From assembly GCF_003332825.1 (NCBI RefSeq), contig NZ_QIRF01000018.1, positions 27,851-91,850 on the forward strand: a stretch of DNA of 64,000 nt, given 5' to 3'. The notes under the pieces are model-generated. The model saw only the letters and a list, made by a program, of their open reading frames with translations. It was not told where the DNA came from and did no database searches. Position numbers and translations under genes: made by a program. Shown in pieces: positions 8,022-15,826 of the stretch. This DNA is from Dyella sp. C9 (lineage in GTDB: Bacteria; Pseudomonadota; Gammaproteobacteria; Xanthomonadales; Rhodanobacteraceae). Each line of letters opens with the position of its first letter. The stretch's first letter is position 1.

Positions 8022-9608
8022 GGGATCGTACAGAATCACGCTGATGCAGCGGCCGGCTGAAATGAGATGCTCGCGGGCCCTGCCTTCGAATGTCGCGGCG
8101 CGGTCCTCAATGGCCGGCCAGCCCAGGCCAGTGGCTGTGCGCAGCACGCGCGGCAGCAGGTCATCCCAGCGCACCGACGACAGCTGCTCCGGCCGGGAGC
8201 GCAGATTGATGCGCACGACGCACCAGCGGCGTTCGCCGCGCAGGCCGCAGCGTACCTGCACACGCACGTCGCTGACGTCGCGACGTGCACAACCGTCAGC
8301 CACGGCTTCACAGACCAGCCGGTAGATGGTCAGGTTGATCGTGGCGGAAAGCGTGCTCACCGGACCGCGCAGGTCGCACCAGTAGGACACGCCGCTCTCG
8401 TCCAGTACGCGGGCGATCGGCCCCTCGCGCAGGACGCCCGGCAAGCCACGTTCACGCCAGGTCACCGGACACAGGCTGTCTGCCAGTCGATACAGCTGAT
8501 CCTGTGCAACCAGCGCCTGGCGCCGGTAACTACGATCATCGAATACCGGCGCCGAGTGGCGCAACCGTCCGAGCATCACGTTGTAAACCGCATGCACGGT
8601 CTCTCGCACCTGCTCCAGCGCCTGAGAGGTCATGCGCAGCTGCACTTCGCCCTGGTGCATGTTGCGTTGGGCCAGTGCCAGTGCCAGGCGCATGTCGGTA
8701 CGCTCTTGTTGCGCCTGGATATTGAGCGCTCCAATGCGCTCGCCCATGATCAGCATGGTGGTGATGGTGAACGCGATGAATATCTGCGCATTGAGCGTGT
8801 TCGGATCGAACATCTTGGGCATCAGCGCGATCACTGCCAGGTTGGCGAGCATGCTGCCGATGGCCGCGCCCTGCCAGCCGTAGCGCAAGGTGAGCCACAC
8901 GACCGGCAGGAACATCGCTACCTGCGCAAGCTGCCGCGTGTTCGTCGCCGGGGACGAGTTCAACCCCAGTGCAACGAGGAAGGCCAGCGTGGGCACCAGC
9001 AGCAGCACGCATTCGATCGCCATGCGACTTGCGATGAAGCGTTTCGCCAGCCCTCTCCACGGCGAATTGCGCAGCGTCTGGTGCAGCACCAGCACGAACG
9101 GCACGATGGTCAGCGCCCCCATGTAATTGCCAAGCATCCACTGGCTGGCGAGGAAGCCATAGTTGACCGGCGGGTAGTCGCTCGGCAGGTGGGTGATGGA
9201 CATCAGGCCGATGCTGATGGCGGTGCGGACGGCCGACACCAGCAGCGCGCAGCAGAGCAGGGCGCTTGCGTTGATGGCGCCGCTGCGCTTGAGAATGGGC
9301 CAGCGCTCTCGGTAGAGATAAACCACCGGCATGGTGCCAAACATGGAGGGCACGAGGTTGCAGATCGCCCAGAGCGTGCCGAAATCAGCAGCGCAACTCA
9401 CGCTCAGGTAAGCCAGCGACAATATCTCGCCTGCGCAAAGCGCCGCCCAGTAGCGATAGGGCGCGAGCAACAGCACTGACATGTGCAGGCCGCACAGTAT
9501 GAGCCAGTGGGAGATGGACAGCTCGCGGAAGAGCGACACACCCAAGGCGTAGATGGTGGCAATCGCGATCTGGCAGAGCCAGAAAGTGCCCCCCGTTCCC
9601 TTTCGCAT
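8001..9608 (-). CDS. MASE1-type integral membrane sensor with degenerate histidine kinase-like C-terminus
   Basis: A 535-residue protein. Residues 1 to about 300 form eight or so membrane segments resembling the MASE1 sensory domain seen in UhpB-like kinases. A coiled-coil-prone linker follows, then a region resembling HisKA_3/HATPase kinases. The ATPase parts look degenerate: the N-box reads EAVADGCAR, with no canonical Asn, and a G-box remnant reads ATGLGWPAIEDRAATFEG. The dimerisation segment (RETVHAVYNVMLGRLRH) only loosely matches an H-box. ATG 9608 has AAGGGG six bases upstream and is preferred to the in-frame TTG 9614. No response regulator is adjacent. It may be an orphan sensor or pseudokinase; the family call is moderately sure, catalytic status is uncertain. 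Confidence 0.7.
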   Translation of the reverse strand: MRKGTGGTFWLCQIAIATIYALGVSLFRELSISHWLILCGLHMSVLLLAPYRYWAALCAGEILSLAYLSVSCAADFGTLWAICNLVPSMFGTMPVVYLYRERWPILKRSGAINASALLCCALLVSAVRTAISIGLMSITHLPSDYPPVNYGFLASQWMLGNYMGALTIVPFVLVLHQTLRNSPWRGLAKRFIASRMAIECVLLLVPTLAFLVALGLNSSPATNTRQLAQVAMFLPVVWLTLRYGWQGAAIGSMLANLAVIALMPKMFDPNTLNAQIFIAFTITTMLIMGERIGALNIQAQQERTDMRLALALAQRNMHQGEVQLRMTSQALEQVRETVHAVYNVMLGRLRHSAPVFDDRSYRRQALVAQDQLYRLADSLCPVTWRERGLPGVLREGPIARVLDESGVSYWCDLRGPVSTLSATINLTIYRLVCEAVADGCARRDVSDVRVQVRCGLRGERRWCVVRINLRSRPEQLSSVRWDDLLPRVLRTATGLGWPAIEDRAATFEGRAREHLISAGRCISVILYDPDQPGSA

Positions 9609-9920
9609 ATCCAACCCCTTGCTGGACAGGGCATCCTTCGCCGGTGCGGCTCCTGTCGCGTGAATGGTTCAGGGGGCTCCACCATGTCGCGTACGGCCCC
9701 GCCCCTGGCGCATGCTAACCCAATCGGATTGCGCCGACCCCTTTAACCGATCTTGCCTCACGTGGAGTGAGGTAAATCCTTGTTGTTCTCTCTATTTCAC
9801 CTGTGCGCACGCGTAAGCGGAAGTGAAGCCAGGCACTCGGACGGGCCTGCAGGGTGGCATCTGGCATGTGTATGTTTCGACATGTGATACGCATCACACT
9901 TTGCAGGGGCTTCGGATGGG
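9609..9920. other. Intergenic region between Lrp-type regulator and MASE1 sensor
   Basis: A 312-base gap between two minus-strand genes with no convincing gene. It holds a perfect CRP/Clp consensus site (9883-9898) and a short inverted repeat CCTCAC-GTGGA-GTGAGG (9756-9772). It probably contains the promoter of the sensor gene. Confidence 0.5.
9883..9898. promoter_or_regulatory. CRP/Clp-type binding site (perfect TGTGA-N6-TCACA)
   Basis: The sequence TGTGATACGCATCACA matches both half-sites of the CRP consensus exactly, with the correct six-base spacer. Xanthomonadales use the CRP homologue Clp with the same recognition sequence. It is 22 bases past the end of the Lrp-type gene and about 275 bases upstream of the MASE1 sensor start, so regulation of the sensor is the likeliest role (inference). 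Confidence 0.6.
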
Positions 9921-10430
9921 TCAGTCCTGCACGGTGGCCCGCCCGGACTGCCACATAGCCCGGGTCAGCGGCCGGTTCTCGTGCGGGGTCTGCAGGACCA
10001 CCAGGGTCGTGGTGCTGATGCTGGGGTGGATCTTCAGCAGGCGGTCGAGCACGGCCTCCAGGTGGGCGATGGACATGGCCACCACGCGCAGCAGGGCCGA
10101 GTCCTCGCCGGCCAGGCGGCGGCAGTCCAGCACCTCCGGGATGTCGGCCACCAGCGAGCCCACCCGGGCGCAGATGCCGCCGTCGCAGCGCAGGCGGATC
10201 ATGGCGTCGATGTCGTAGCCGAGCCGGCGGTGGTTCACCACGGCGCGGTAGCCGGTGATCACCCCGGCTTCCTCCAGCCGCTTCACCCGCTCGGCCACGG
10301 CAGGCGCTGATAGCCGCACCTTGCGGCCCAGTTCGGCGTAACCCAGGCGGGCGTCCTGCTGGAGGGCCTCCAGCAGCAACCAATCGGTGGCATCCCAGAT
10401 CGGTTTCGATTCAAAGGCGATAGCGCTCAT
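9921..10430 (-). CDS. Lrp/AsnC family transcriptional regulator
   Basis: A 169-residue regulator. The N-terminal helix-turn-helix includes LLEALQQDARLGYAELGRKV and the recognition stretch SAPAVAERVKRLEEAGVITGY. It is followed by the C-terminal RAM/AsnC ligand-binding domain (sensing amino acids in the family). ATG 10430 (MSAIAFESK) is chosen because family similarity begins soon after; a longer frame to 10481 exists but adds a basic, unrelated stretch. It is divergent from an EamA exporter, a classic arrangement in which the regulator controls the transporter, and an inverted repeat lies in the shared 77-base gap. The specific effector is unknown. Confidence 0.9.
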   Translation of the reverse strand: MSAIAFESKPIWDATDWLLLEALQQDARLGYAELGRKVRLSAPAVAERVKRLEEAGVITGYRAVVNHRRLGYDIDAMIRLRCDGGICARVGSLVADIPEVLDCRRLAGEDSALLRVVAMSIAHLEAVLDRLLKIHPSISTTTLVVLQTPHENRPLTRAMWQSGRATVQD

Positions 10431-10440
10431 CTCACATTTC

Positions 10441-10464
10441 GATCCGCGGCGAAATATCCGGATC
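10441..10464. promoter_or_regulatory. Inverted repeat in Lrp/EamA divergent promoter region
   Basis: GATCCG (10441-10446) and CGGATC (10459-10464) form a dyad with a 12-base, AT-containing centre between the divergent Lrp-type regulator and EamA transporter. Its position suits an operator for the regulator, but the assignment rests only on symmetry and location. Confidence 0.35.
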
Positions 10465-10507
10465 CTACGCTGATTCATCATTCAAGCGCGTCAACATCAG
10501 CCTTACG

Positions 10508-11461
10508 ATGCCCACGTTCCCCACCCGGACCCTCCCCATGCAAACCCCGGAACGCCTGGACGGGCGTGCCCTCAGCTATATCGGCATCGCCCTGCTCACC
10601 TGGTCGTCGGCCTATGCTGCAATCGCCTATGCGCTGGCCTCGTTCACGCCAGGCGAAGTGGCGCTGGCGCGCCTGGCCATCGGCTCCCTGTGCTTCGCCG
10701 TGTTGCTGGTCGTACGCCGCGTGCCATTGCCGGCGCGACGGGACTGGCCGGCGCTGGCTGCGCTCGGCGTGGTCGGCCTGACCGTCTATCACCTGTGCCT
10801 CAACACTGCCGAAACCCGGGTCGCCAGCGGTACCGCGGCGATCCTGATCTCGCTGGTACCGGCTACCACCGCGGCGCTGTCGGCCATCTGGCTGCGCGAG
10901 CGCCTTTCGCGGCGCACGCTGGCTGGCCTTGGCGTGGCCCTGGTCGGTGTGGTGACAGTGGTGCTGACCAGCGGCAAGCAGGTCAAGGTCGAGCCGATGG
11001 CGGCCCTGGTGCTGGTGAGCGTGCTGGCCTCGGCGGTGTTCTTCGTGGGGCAGAAACCGTTCTTCGTGCGCAACGGCATGCTGGGCGTGACCGGTTTCAC
11101 CTTCTTCGCCGCCACGCTGGGCGCGCTGCCGTTCGGCCTGGGACTGCCGCATGCGCTGGCCGCGGCGCCGGCCTCCCATATCTACGCGCTGGTATGGCTG
11201 GGCATCGCGCCCACCTTCATCGGCTACATCGCGTGGAACGCCGCGCTGCACCGCGCCTCGGCCTCGCAGGTGAGCAGCTTCATCTACTTCTCGCCGCCGA
11301 TTGCCGTGCTGATCGGCTGGGTCTGGCTGGGCGAGCGCCCGACGCTGCTGACCCTGCTGGGTGGTGCGATCACCGTGGGCGGCGTGGTGCTGGCCAACGC
11401 ACGCCGGCGGCCGCCGAGCCCCGCGGCTCCGATCGTCGCCACGCCGGCCAAACAAGGATGA
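10508..11461 (+). CDS. EamA/DMT family transporter
   Basis: Inner-membrane permease of the drug/metabolite transporter superfamily, 317 residues with about ten membrane segments arranged as two EamA repeats (roughly residues 20-150 and 165-300). Typical family features are visible: the start segment YIGIALLTWSSAYAAIAYAL, ETRVASGTAAILISLVPATTAALSAIWLRERL in the first repeat, and SSFIYFSPPIAVLIGWVWLGE in the second. ATG 10538 is a possible shorter start. Divergent from an Lrp/AsnC regulator, which suggests export of an amino acid or related metabolite. A cupin gene follows four bases later and a GST gene after that, likely co-transcribed. Confidence 0.9.
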   Translation: MPTFPTRTLPMQTPERLDGRALSYIGIALLTWSSAYAAIAYALASFTPGEVALARLAIGSLCFAVLLVVRRVPLPARRDWPALAALGVVGLTVYHLCLNTAETRVASGTAAILISLVPATTAALSAIWLRERLSRRTLAGLGVALVGVVTVVLTSGKQVKVEPMAALVLVSVLASAVFFVGQKPFFVRNGMLGVTGFTFFAATLGALPFGLGLPHALAAAPASHIYALVWLGIAPTFIGYIAWNAALHRASASQVSSFIYFSPPIAVLIGWVWLGERPTLLTLLGGAITVGGVVLANARRRPPSPAAPIVATPAKQG

Positions 11462-11465
11462 GTTG

Positions 11466-11762
11466 ATGGAGCCGATACGCTTGACCGACTTGGCGCGGGC
11501 CTTGCCGCGTGCATGGAACTCCCAGGTACTGGCTCGCTTCGGCGATGCCAACCTGAAGCTGCTGCGCATGGATGCTGCTGCCTACCCGGAGGAGTGCCAT
11601 GACTATGCCGAAGGGCTGCTGGTGCTCGACGGCGAGATGCTGCTGGCTGTGGACGGCCAGCAGCAGCGCGTCGGCACCGGCGAACTGTGCGTGGTGCCTG
11701 CCGGCGTGCGGCACGCCGTGCTGCCCGGCAGTCGCGGTACGCTGCTGATTCTCGATACCTGA
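11466..11762 (+). CDS. Cupin domain protein
   Basis: A 98-residue single-domain cupin (small beta barrel). The stretch LLVLDGEMLLAVDGQQQRVGTGELCVVPAGVRHAVLPG matches the second cupin motif, including Pro-Ala-Gly-Val-Arg-His. The first motif is degenerate (ECHDYAEG), so metal binding is uncertain. AAGGA eight bases before ATG 11466 overlaps the end of the EamA gene (stop 11459-11461), so the two are probably coupled. Small cupins of this sort are often sensors or isomerases; no substrate can be assigned. Confidence 0.85.
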   Translation: MEPIRLTDLARALPRAWNSQVLARFGDANLKLLRMDAAAYPEECHDYAEGLLVLDGEMLLAVDGQQQRVGTGELCVVPAGVRHAVLPGSRGTLLILDT

Positions 11763-11785
11763 CATCCACCGGCTGGAGACCGTCG

Positions 11786-12469
11786 ATGCCATTGCTTTAC
11801 GTCGCCAACAAGAACTATTCCTCGTGGTCGTTGCGTCCCTGGGTGCTGATGAGCGAGCTGGGCATTCCGTTCGTCGAAGAGCAGGTGGTATTCGCAGAAG
11901 GCTCCAACTGGCAGGCATTTCGCCGCTTCTCACCGAACGGTCGCGTGCCGTGCCTGAGCGATGGCGACACCGTGGTGTGGGATTCCCTGGCCATCGTGGA
12001 GTACCTGGCCGAGGAACATCCGGCCGTATGGCCGTCCGATCGCATCGCGCGCGCCTGGGCCCGCAGTGCCGCGGCGGAAATGCATTCCGGCTTCGCCACG
12101 CTGCGTGAGCAATGCGGCATGAGCTGCGGCCTGCGCGTGCGCCTGCGGGACGTGGGGCCGGCCTTGCAGGCCGACATCACGCGCATCAACGAGCTGTGGA
12201 ACGAAGGGCTGGCGCGCTTCGGCGGCCCGTTCCTGGCTGGTGCGCACTTCACCGCGGTGGACGCGTTCTACGCCCCAGTGGTGTTTCGCGTGCAGACCTA
12301 TGGCCTGCCGCTGGAGGGGCCCGCCAAGGACTATGCGGCGCGCATGCTGGCATTGCCGTCGATGCGCCGCTGGTACGACGCGGCGCTCGCCGAAACCTGG
12401 CGCGACCGCGCCCACGAGTACGAAGTACTCCGTTACGGCGAGCTGCTCGAGGACCTGCGCGCCGCCTGA
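11786..12469 (+). CDS. Glutathione S-transferase family protein
   Basis: A 227-residue cytosolic GST. The N-terminal thioredoxin-like domain begins VANKNYSSWSLRPWVLM, in which the Ser/Tyr-containing loop supplies the glutathione-activating residue. The GSH-binding PCLSDGDTVVWDSLAIVEYLAEE is near residues 55-78. The C-terminal all-alpha domain follows (FGGPFLAGAHFTAVDAFYAPV). GGAGA lies eight bases before ATG 11786, fixing the start. It is third in the EamA-cupin-GST set. Such proteins conjugate or reduce electrophiles; specific substrate unknown. Confidence 0.9.
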   Translation: MPLLYVANKNYSSWSLRPWVLMSELGIPFVEEQVVFAEGSNWQAFRRFSPNGRVPCLSDGDTVVWDSLAIVEYLAEEHPAVWPSDRIARAWARSAAAEMHSGFATLREQCGMSCGLRVRLRDVGPALQADITRINELWNEGLARFGGPFLAGAHFTAVDAFYAPVVFRVQTYGLPLEGPAKDYAARMLALPSMRRWYDAALAETWRDRAHEYEVLRYGELLEDLRAA

Positions 12470-12474
12470 GCCCG

Positions 12475-13176
12475 TCAGGCCGGCGTGCCCGGCGCTTCCA
12501 CGCGTCGTCGCGCCTGCCAGCGGCCCAGCGCCACCAGCGCCAGGCCAACCACGATGAAGGCGACCAGCACGACCACGGCATCCAGCAACACCTGCGCGTA
12601 GCCGAGAGCCTTCACGTCGAGGAACGGGTAGGGATACCAGCCGTCGACCGCACCGCGCAGCATCACGTAGAAGAAATAGCCGGCCGGATAGCTCTGCCAC
12701 GCCAGCACCTGCGACCAGCGCAGGCTGCCCTTGGGCGTGGCCAGCCACCAGTACAACAGGTACAGCGGTGGCATCAGGTCGTGCACGATCACGTCCGACA
12801 GCAACAACCAGCCGGAGGGATGCCACAGCTGGCGCAGCATGACGTTGTAGATCAGGCTGACGATCGCGATGCTCATCGCCGCCGCGGTCTGCACGCCCGG
12901 CCTCAGGTAGAAACGCAGGATGGCGTTGCGCGGACCGATGGCCGCCGCCGACAGCACCTTGGCGACCAGGATGTTGGTGAGGATGGTGTAGAAGCCCAGG
13001 AACAGCCACACGCCTCCAAGCGCCGTGCCACCGTTGCCCACCACCTGCCGGATCGAAAACCACAGCTGCAAGGCCAGCCCGAAGCAGCCGAGCAGGGCGG
13101 CGAACACGGCCAATGGACGGTAGCGGTAGGGCATGGGCGAAAGCGCAGGTAACGGGGTCGCCACTATGCCACTCAT
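12475..13176 (-). CDS. Pr6Pr-family integral membrane protein
   Basis: A 233-residue membrane protein with about six hydrophobic segments. Several features match the Pr6Pr (FAR-17a/AIG1-like) family: FYTILTNILVAKVLS, HDLMPPLYLLYWWLATPKGSL and YPAGYFFYVMLRGAVDGWYPYPFLDV, including the conserved Asn, His and Pro residues. The founding eukaryotic members are androgen-induced proteins that include fatty-acid ester hydrolases; the bacterial role is unknown. Two starts are possible, ATG 13176 and ATG 13134 (MPYRYRPLAVF); neither has a strong ribosome binding site, and the second places the first membrane segment nearer the N-terminus. It ends five bases from the convergent GST stop. Confidence 0.75.
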   Translation of the reverse strand: MSGIVATPLPALSPMPYRYRPLAVFAALLGCFGLALQLWFSIRQVVGNGGTALGGVWLFLGFYTILTNILVAKVLSAAAIGPRNAILRFYLRPGVQTAAAMSIAIVSLIYNVMLRQLWHPSGWLLLSDVIVHDLMPPLYLLYWWLATPKGSLRWSQVLAWQSYPAGYFFYVMLRGAVDGWYPYPFLDVKALGYAQVLLDAVVVLVAFIVVGLALVALGRWQARRRVEAPGTPA

Positions 13177-13207
13177 CGACGGGAGGCGCTCCAGCGCAAG
13201 AAATCGC

Positions 13208-13684
13208 TCAAAGCCAGAGCGGTGGCTTGGCTACCATCAACCAGAAGATACCCATCATGGCGAGAAAGGCCGGCCAGCCCAGGGCGAACCACCAGCGCAT
13301 CATCCGCCCGCAGGACGATGGAAGCGGCTGGCCCGCAGTGGCCGCGAGTTGGGCCGCGTGACACACGCGCGTCTGCAGCACCACGACGGGCAACCAGCAC
13401 GCACCGGTCACCAGATACAGCGCGACGGCGGCCAGCAGCCATGGGCTATTCCATGGAAACCCCATCAGGTGCACCAGCGCGATGCCAGTGAGTGGCTGCA
13501 CGACAACGGCCGGCGTGGTGAAACACCAGTCCGCGCGCACCGTCAGCCGCGACGCGGTGGCGATCGCCTGCACATTGCCGGTGCGCCAGGTGAACCACAT
13601 GAAGAAAGCAGTGCCCAGGCCCGTGCCGAACAGCAAGGTCGAGGACACGATATGCACGAGCTTCAGCCATACATAGGCGGTCAT
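13208..13684 (-). CDS. DUF2269 family membrane protein
   Basis: A 158-residue protein with four membrane segments. The start MTAYVWLKLVHIVSSTLLFG, with an early His, and the GTAFFMWFTW stretch are characteristic of DUF2269. ATG 13684 overlaps the stop of the upstream SDR-DoxX gene in an ATGA junction, so it is translationally coupled. No catalytic function is established for the family; conserved histidines in the membrane have led to speculation about redox or heme roles. Its coupling here to a DoxX-containing protein fits a shared membrane redox job (inference). Confidence 0.85.
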   Translation of the reverse strand: MTAYVWLKLVHIVSSTLLFGTGLGTAFFMWFTWRTGNVQAIATASRLTVRADWCFTTPAVVVQPLTGIALVHLMGFPWNSPWLLAAVALYLVTGACWLPVVVLQTRVCHAAQLAATAGQPLPSSCGRMMRWWFALGWPAFLAMMGIFWLMVAKPPLWL

Positions 13685-14976
13685 CGCTTCTCCTCGGTTG
13701 CAAGCAGGACCAGGATCGCGGCCATCAGCGGCACATTCTTCAGCAAGCCGCCCAATGGATCGAGCCAGTGCGCCGGCCACAGCGTGCCGATGCCAAGCGT
13801 ATAGCCGGCCAGCATCAGCAACATGCCACCCAGAACCCACCGCGGTCGCCATCGGAGCAGGCATAGCACGCCGAGCAGCAGATCCAGTGTCGCGGTGCCG
13901 CGGGCCAGCCACAGCGTGGCGTGGGCAGGCAGCGGGCCGCCCTGCGCGGAGGCCAGCACGGCGTCGGCGGAAAGGCTCCAGCCGACTACGCCGGAGGCCA
14001 GCCACAACCCTGCGAGTGCGAGACGCAGCCCCGGTAGCGTGAGATAGAGGCGTGCGTGCCAGCGATCCTGGACGTGGCTGGGGGCTTCGGCCAGCGCACG
14101 CTCAAGCGTGCGCGGCCGAAACGCAAGGCGTTCGTGCATGCGTTGCAGCGAGCCGGGAGCGCCAAGGTTGCCGCGCTCCAGCATCCGCTGCATGGTCGCG
14201 CCGAGGGGGCCTTGGCCAAGGCGTTCGCCCACCCAGCAAGCCGCGCGTGCGAGGGGCGTCGGTACCACCCACAGCCGCGCGGGACGCAAGCCAAGCCAAC
14301 CACGCCAGCGTCGCAGATAGTCGGCCAGGCCCATGGCCTGTGGGCCCACCAACTCGAGGATCTCGGCACCACCGGCTGGACGCGCAAGTGCTGCAACCAC
14401 GGCCAGGCCGACATCCTCGGCGGCAATCGGTTGCACGCAGGGCGAGAGGGCCTCGCGGGGTACGACGATCACGCCGGGCAGGGCAGCCATGGCCCGCAGC
14501 AACGAGGTGCCGCCATACGAGCCGTGCGCGCTGTAGACCAGCGAAGGGCGAAGGATGCATGCGTCGATCGGCAGTGCCGCCAGCTGATCGTCGCCGCGAT
14601 GTTTGCTGGCGATGAATTCGCCATCATCCGCGTGACCCAGCGTGGATATCTGCACGGCGCGCCTCACGCCTGCCTGCACGCAGGCCTTGTACAGCGCCAA
14701 TGGCGCGCGTACGTGAACCGTTTCGAAGCTGTCGGCGTCCTTCTCGCGAAGTATGCCGGCGCAGTTCACCACGGCGTCGATGCCGGCCAGGCGTGGCAGC
14801 CAGTCCTCGACCGTGATGTCACGCGACATGTCGCAGGCGACCGCACGCAGGCCCGGAAACCGCGAGTCGAGGCGCGCACCGCGTACGGCGCACACCACCT
14901 CATGATCGGCGGCAACGAGTGCCGCCACGATGTGCGCGCCGATGAACCCATAGGCCCCCGTCACCAGCACACGCAT
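13681..14976 (-). CDS. SDR oxidoreductase fused to a DoxX-like membrane domain
   Basis: A 431-residue two-part protein. Residues 1 to about 230 form an atypical short-chain dehydrogenase/NAD(P)-binding domain with the nucleotide motif TGAYGFIGAHI at 6-16 and further family motifs VNCAGIL and ILRPSLVY. The usual Tyr-x-x-x-Lys is replaced by a weak match around FIASKHRGD, so catalysis is uncertain. After a helical linker, residues about 310-431 contain four membrane segments resembling DoxX/SURF4-like domains. The NmrA-type sensor/epimerase plus DoxX fusion recurs in proteobacteria but its reaction is not established. Its stop overlaps the start of the DUF2269 gene. Confidence 0.85.
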   Translation of the reverse strand: MRVLVTGAYGFIGAHIVAALVAADHEVVCAVRGARLDSRFPGLRAVACDMSRDITVEDWLPRLAGIDAVVNCAGILREKDADSFETVHVRAPLALYKACVQAGVRRAVQISTLGHADDGEFIASKHRGDDQLAALPIDACILRPSLVYSAHGSYGGTSLLRAMAALPGVIVVPREALSPCVQPIAAEDVGLAVVAALARPAGGAEILELVGPQAMGLADYLRRWRGWLGLRPARLWVVPTPLARAACWVGERLGQGPLGATMQRMLERGNLGAPGSLQRMHERLAFRPRTLERALAEAPSHVQDRWHARLYLTLPGLRLALAGLWLASGVVGWSLSADAVLASAQGGPLPAHATLWLARGTATLDLLLGVLCLLRWRPRWVLGGMLLMLAGYTLGIGTLWPAHWLDPLGGLLKNVPLMAAILVLLATEEKR

Positions 14977-15105
14977 AGCCTAGGGGCTCTTCTGATGAGG
15001 AGTAACGGGATGCATGCAACGAACCGCCTCGGCTTGGGTGTGGATGCGCCTGGTTTCCCACGTCAACGCCGATCATGGTTCGGCATCAGTGCGATGGTTA
15101 GATGC

Positions 15106-15741
15106 TCAGTTTTCCGCCGCCAGTTGCAACCGCTGTGTGCGGCGCAGGCCGATGGCGTAGAACAGGCGCACGAACAGCGGGATGGTGAGCAGCAGCAGGT
15201 TGTTCCAGCCCGGCGCGAACCAGGCGCCGATCAGGCTGAGCAGGGCGGCGGTGGGCAGGCCCAGCGAGCGCCAGCGCGTGGCGACCACGTGTTCCGGCGC
15301 GATGTCGGTGCGTACGAGCGGCGGGCGTAGCGCCGCGGCGAACACCATGCGCTGCAGCGATCCGGCGACCAGCAGGGTGCCGGCGTAGACCAGCTCGGGA
15401 ACGCGGGCCATCGGGTTGGAACTCATCAATGCCGTGGCGAACGGCATGAAGGCCACCGTCATCAGCAGCAACATATTGGGCCACATCACGGCGGCGCTGT
15501 AATCGACCAGCATGCCGAACACGCGGTGGTGCGCGACCCACAGCGCGCCGATCACCAGGAAGCTGAGCGCAAAACCCATGAAGCTGGGCTGCAGGCCCTG
15601 CAGCGCCTGCCAGTAGGCCTGGTCGTCCCGGGTCTCCAGGTGCGGTACATGCACCTCGATGATCAACAGGGTGATCGCGATGGCGAACACCGCATCGGAG
15701 AAAAACGTCAGTCGTTCTAACTGCGAGGCATTGGCGCTCAT
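15106..15741 (-). CDS. TMEM175-family (DUF1211) membrane protein, putative potassium channel
   Basis: A 211-residue protein with six predicted membrane segments. The first segment contains the TMEM175 signature RLTFFSDAVFAIAITLLIIE (the FSDxVFAIAITLL pore motif) at about residues 10-29. Bacterial members form tetrameric, weakly potassium-selective channels with one repeat per subunit, which fits the length here. Conserved FALSFLVIGALWVAHHRVF follows in segment three. It sits alone between ubiE and the SDR-DoxX gene on the same strand, so no partner is indicated. Function as a channel is inferred from the family. Confidence 0.9.
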   Translation of the reverse strand: MSANASQLERLTFFSDAVFAIAITLLIIEVHVPHLETRDDQAYWQALQGLQPSFMGFALSFLVIGALWVAHHRVFGMLVDYSAAVMWPNMLLLMTVAFMPFATALMSSNPMARVPELVYAGTLLVAGSLQRMVFAAALRPPLVRTDIAPEHVVATRWRSLGLPTAALLSLIGAWFAPGWNNLLLLTIPLFVRLFYAIGLRRTQRLQLAAEN

Positions 15742-15826
15742 GGGTTCCCTGTCGGTACGGTGACCCGGCCATGCTTGGACAAAACCTCCGGCCCTGTCCA
15801 GTGGCCCGGCACCGCCCGGCGGGAGC

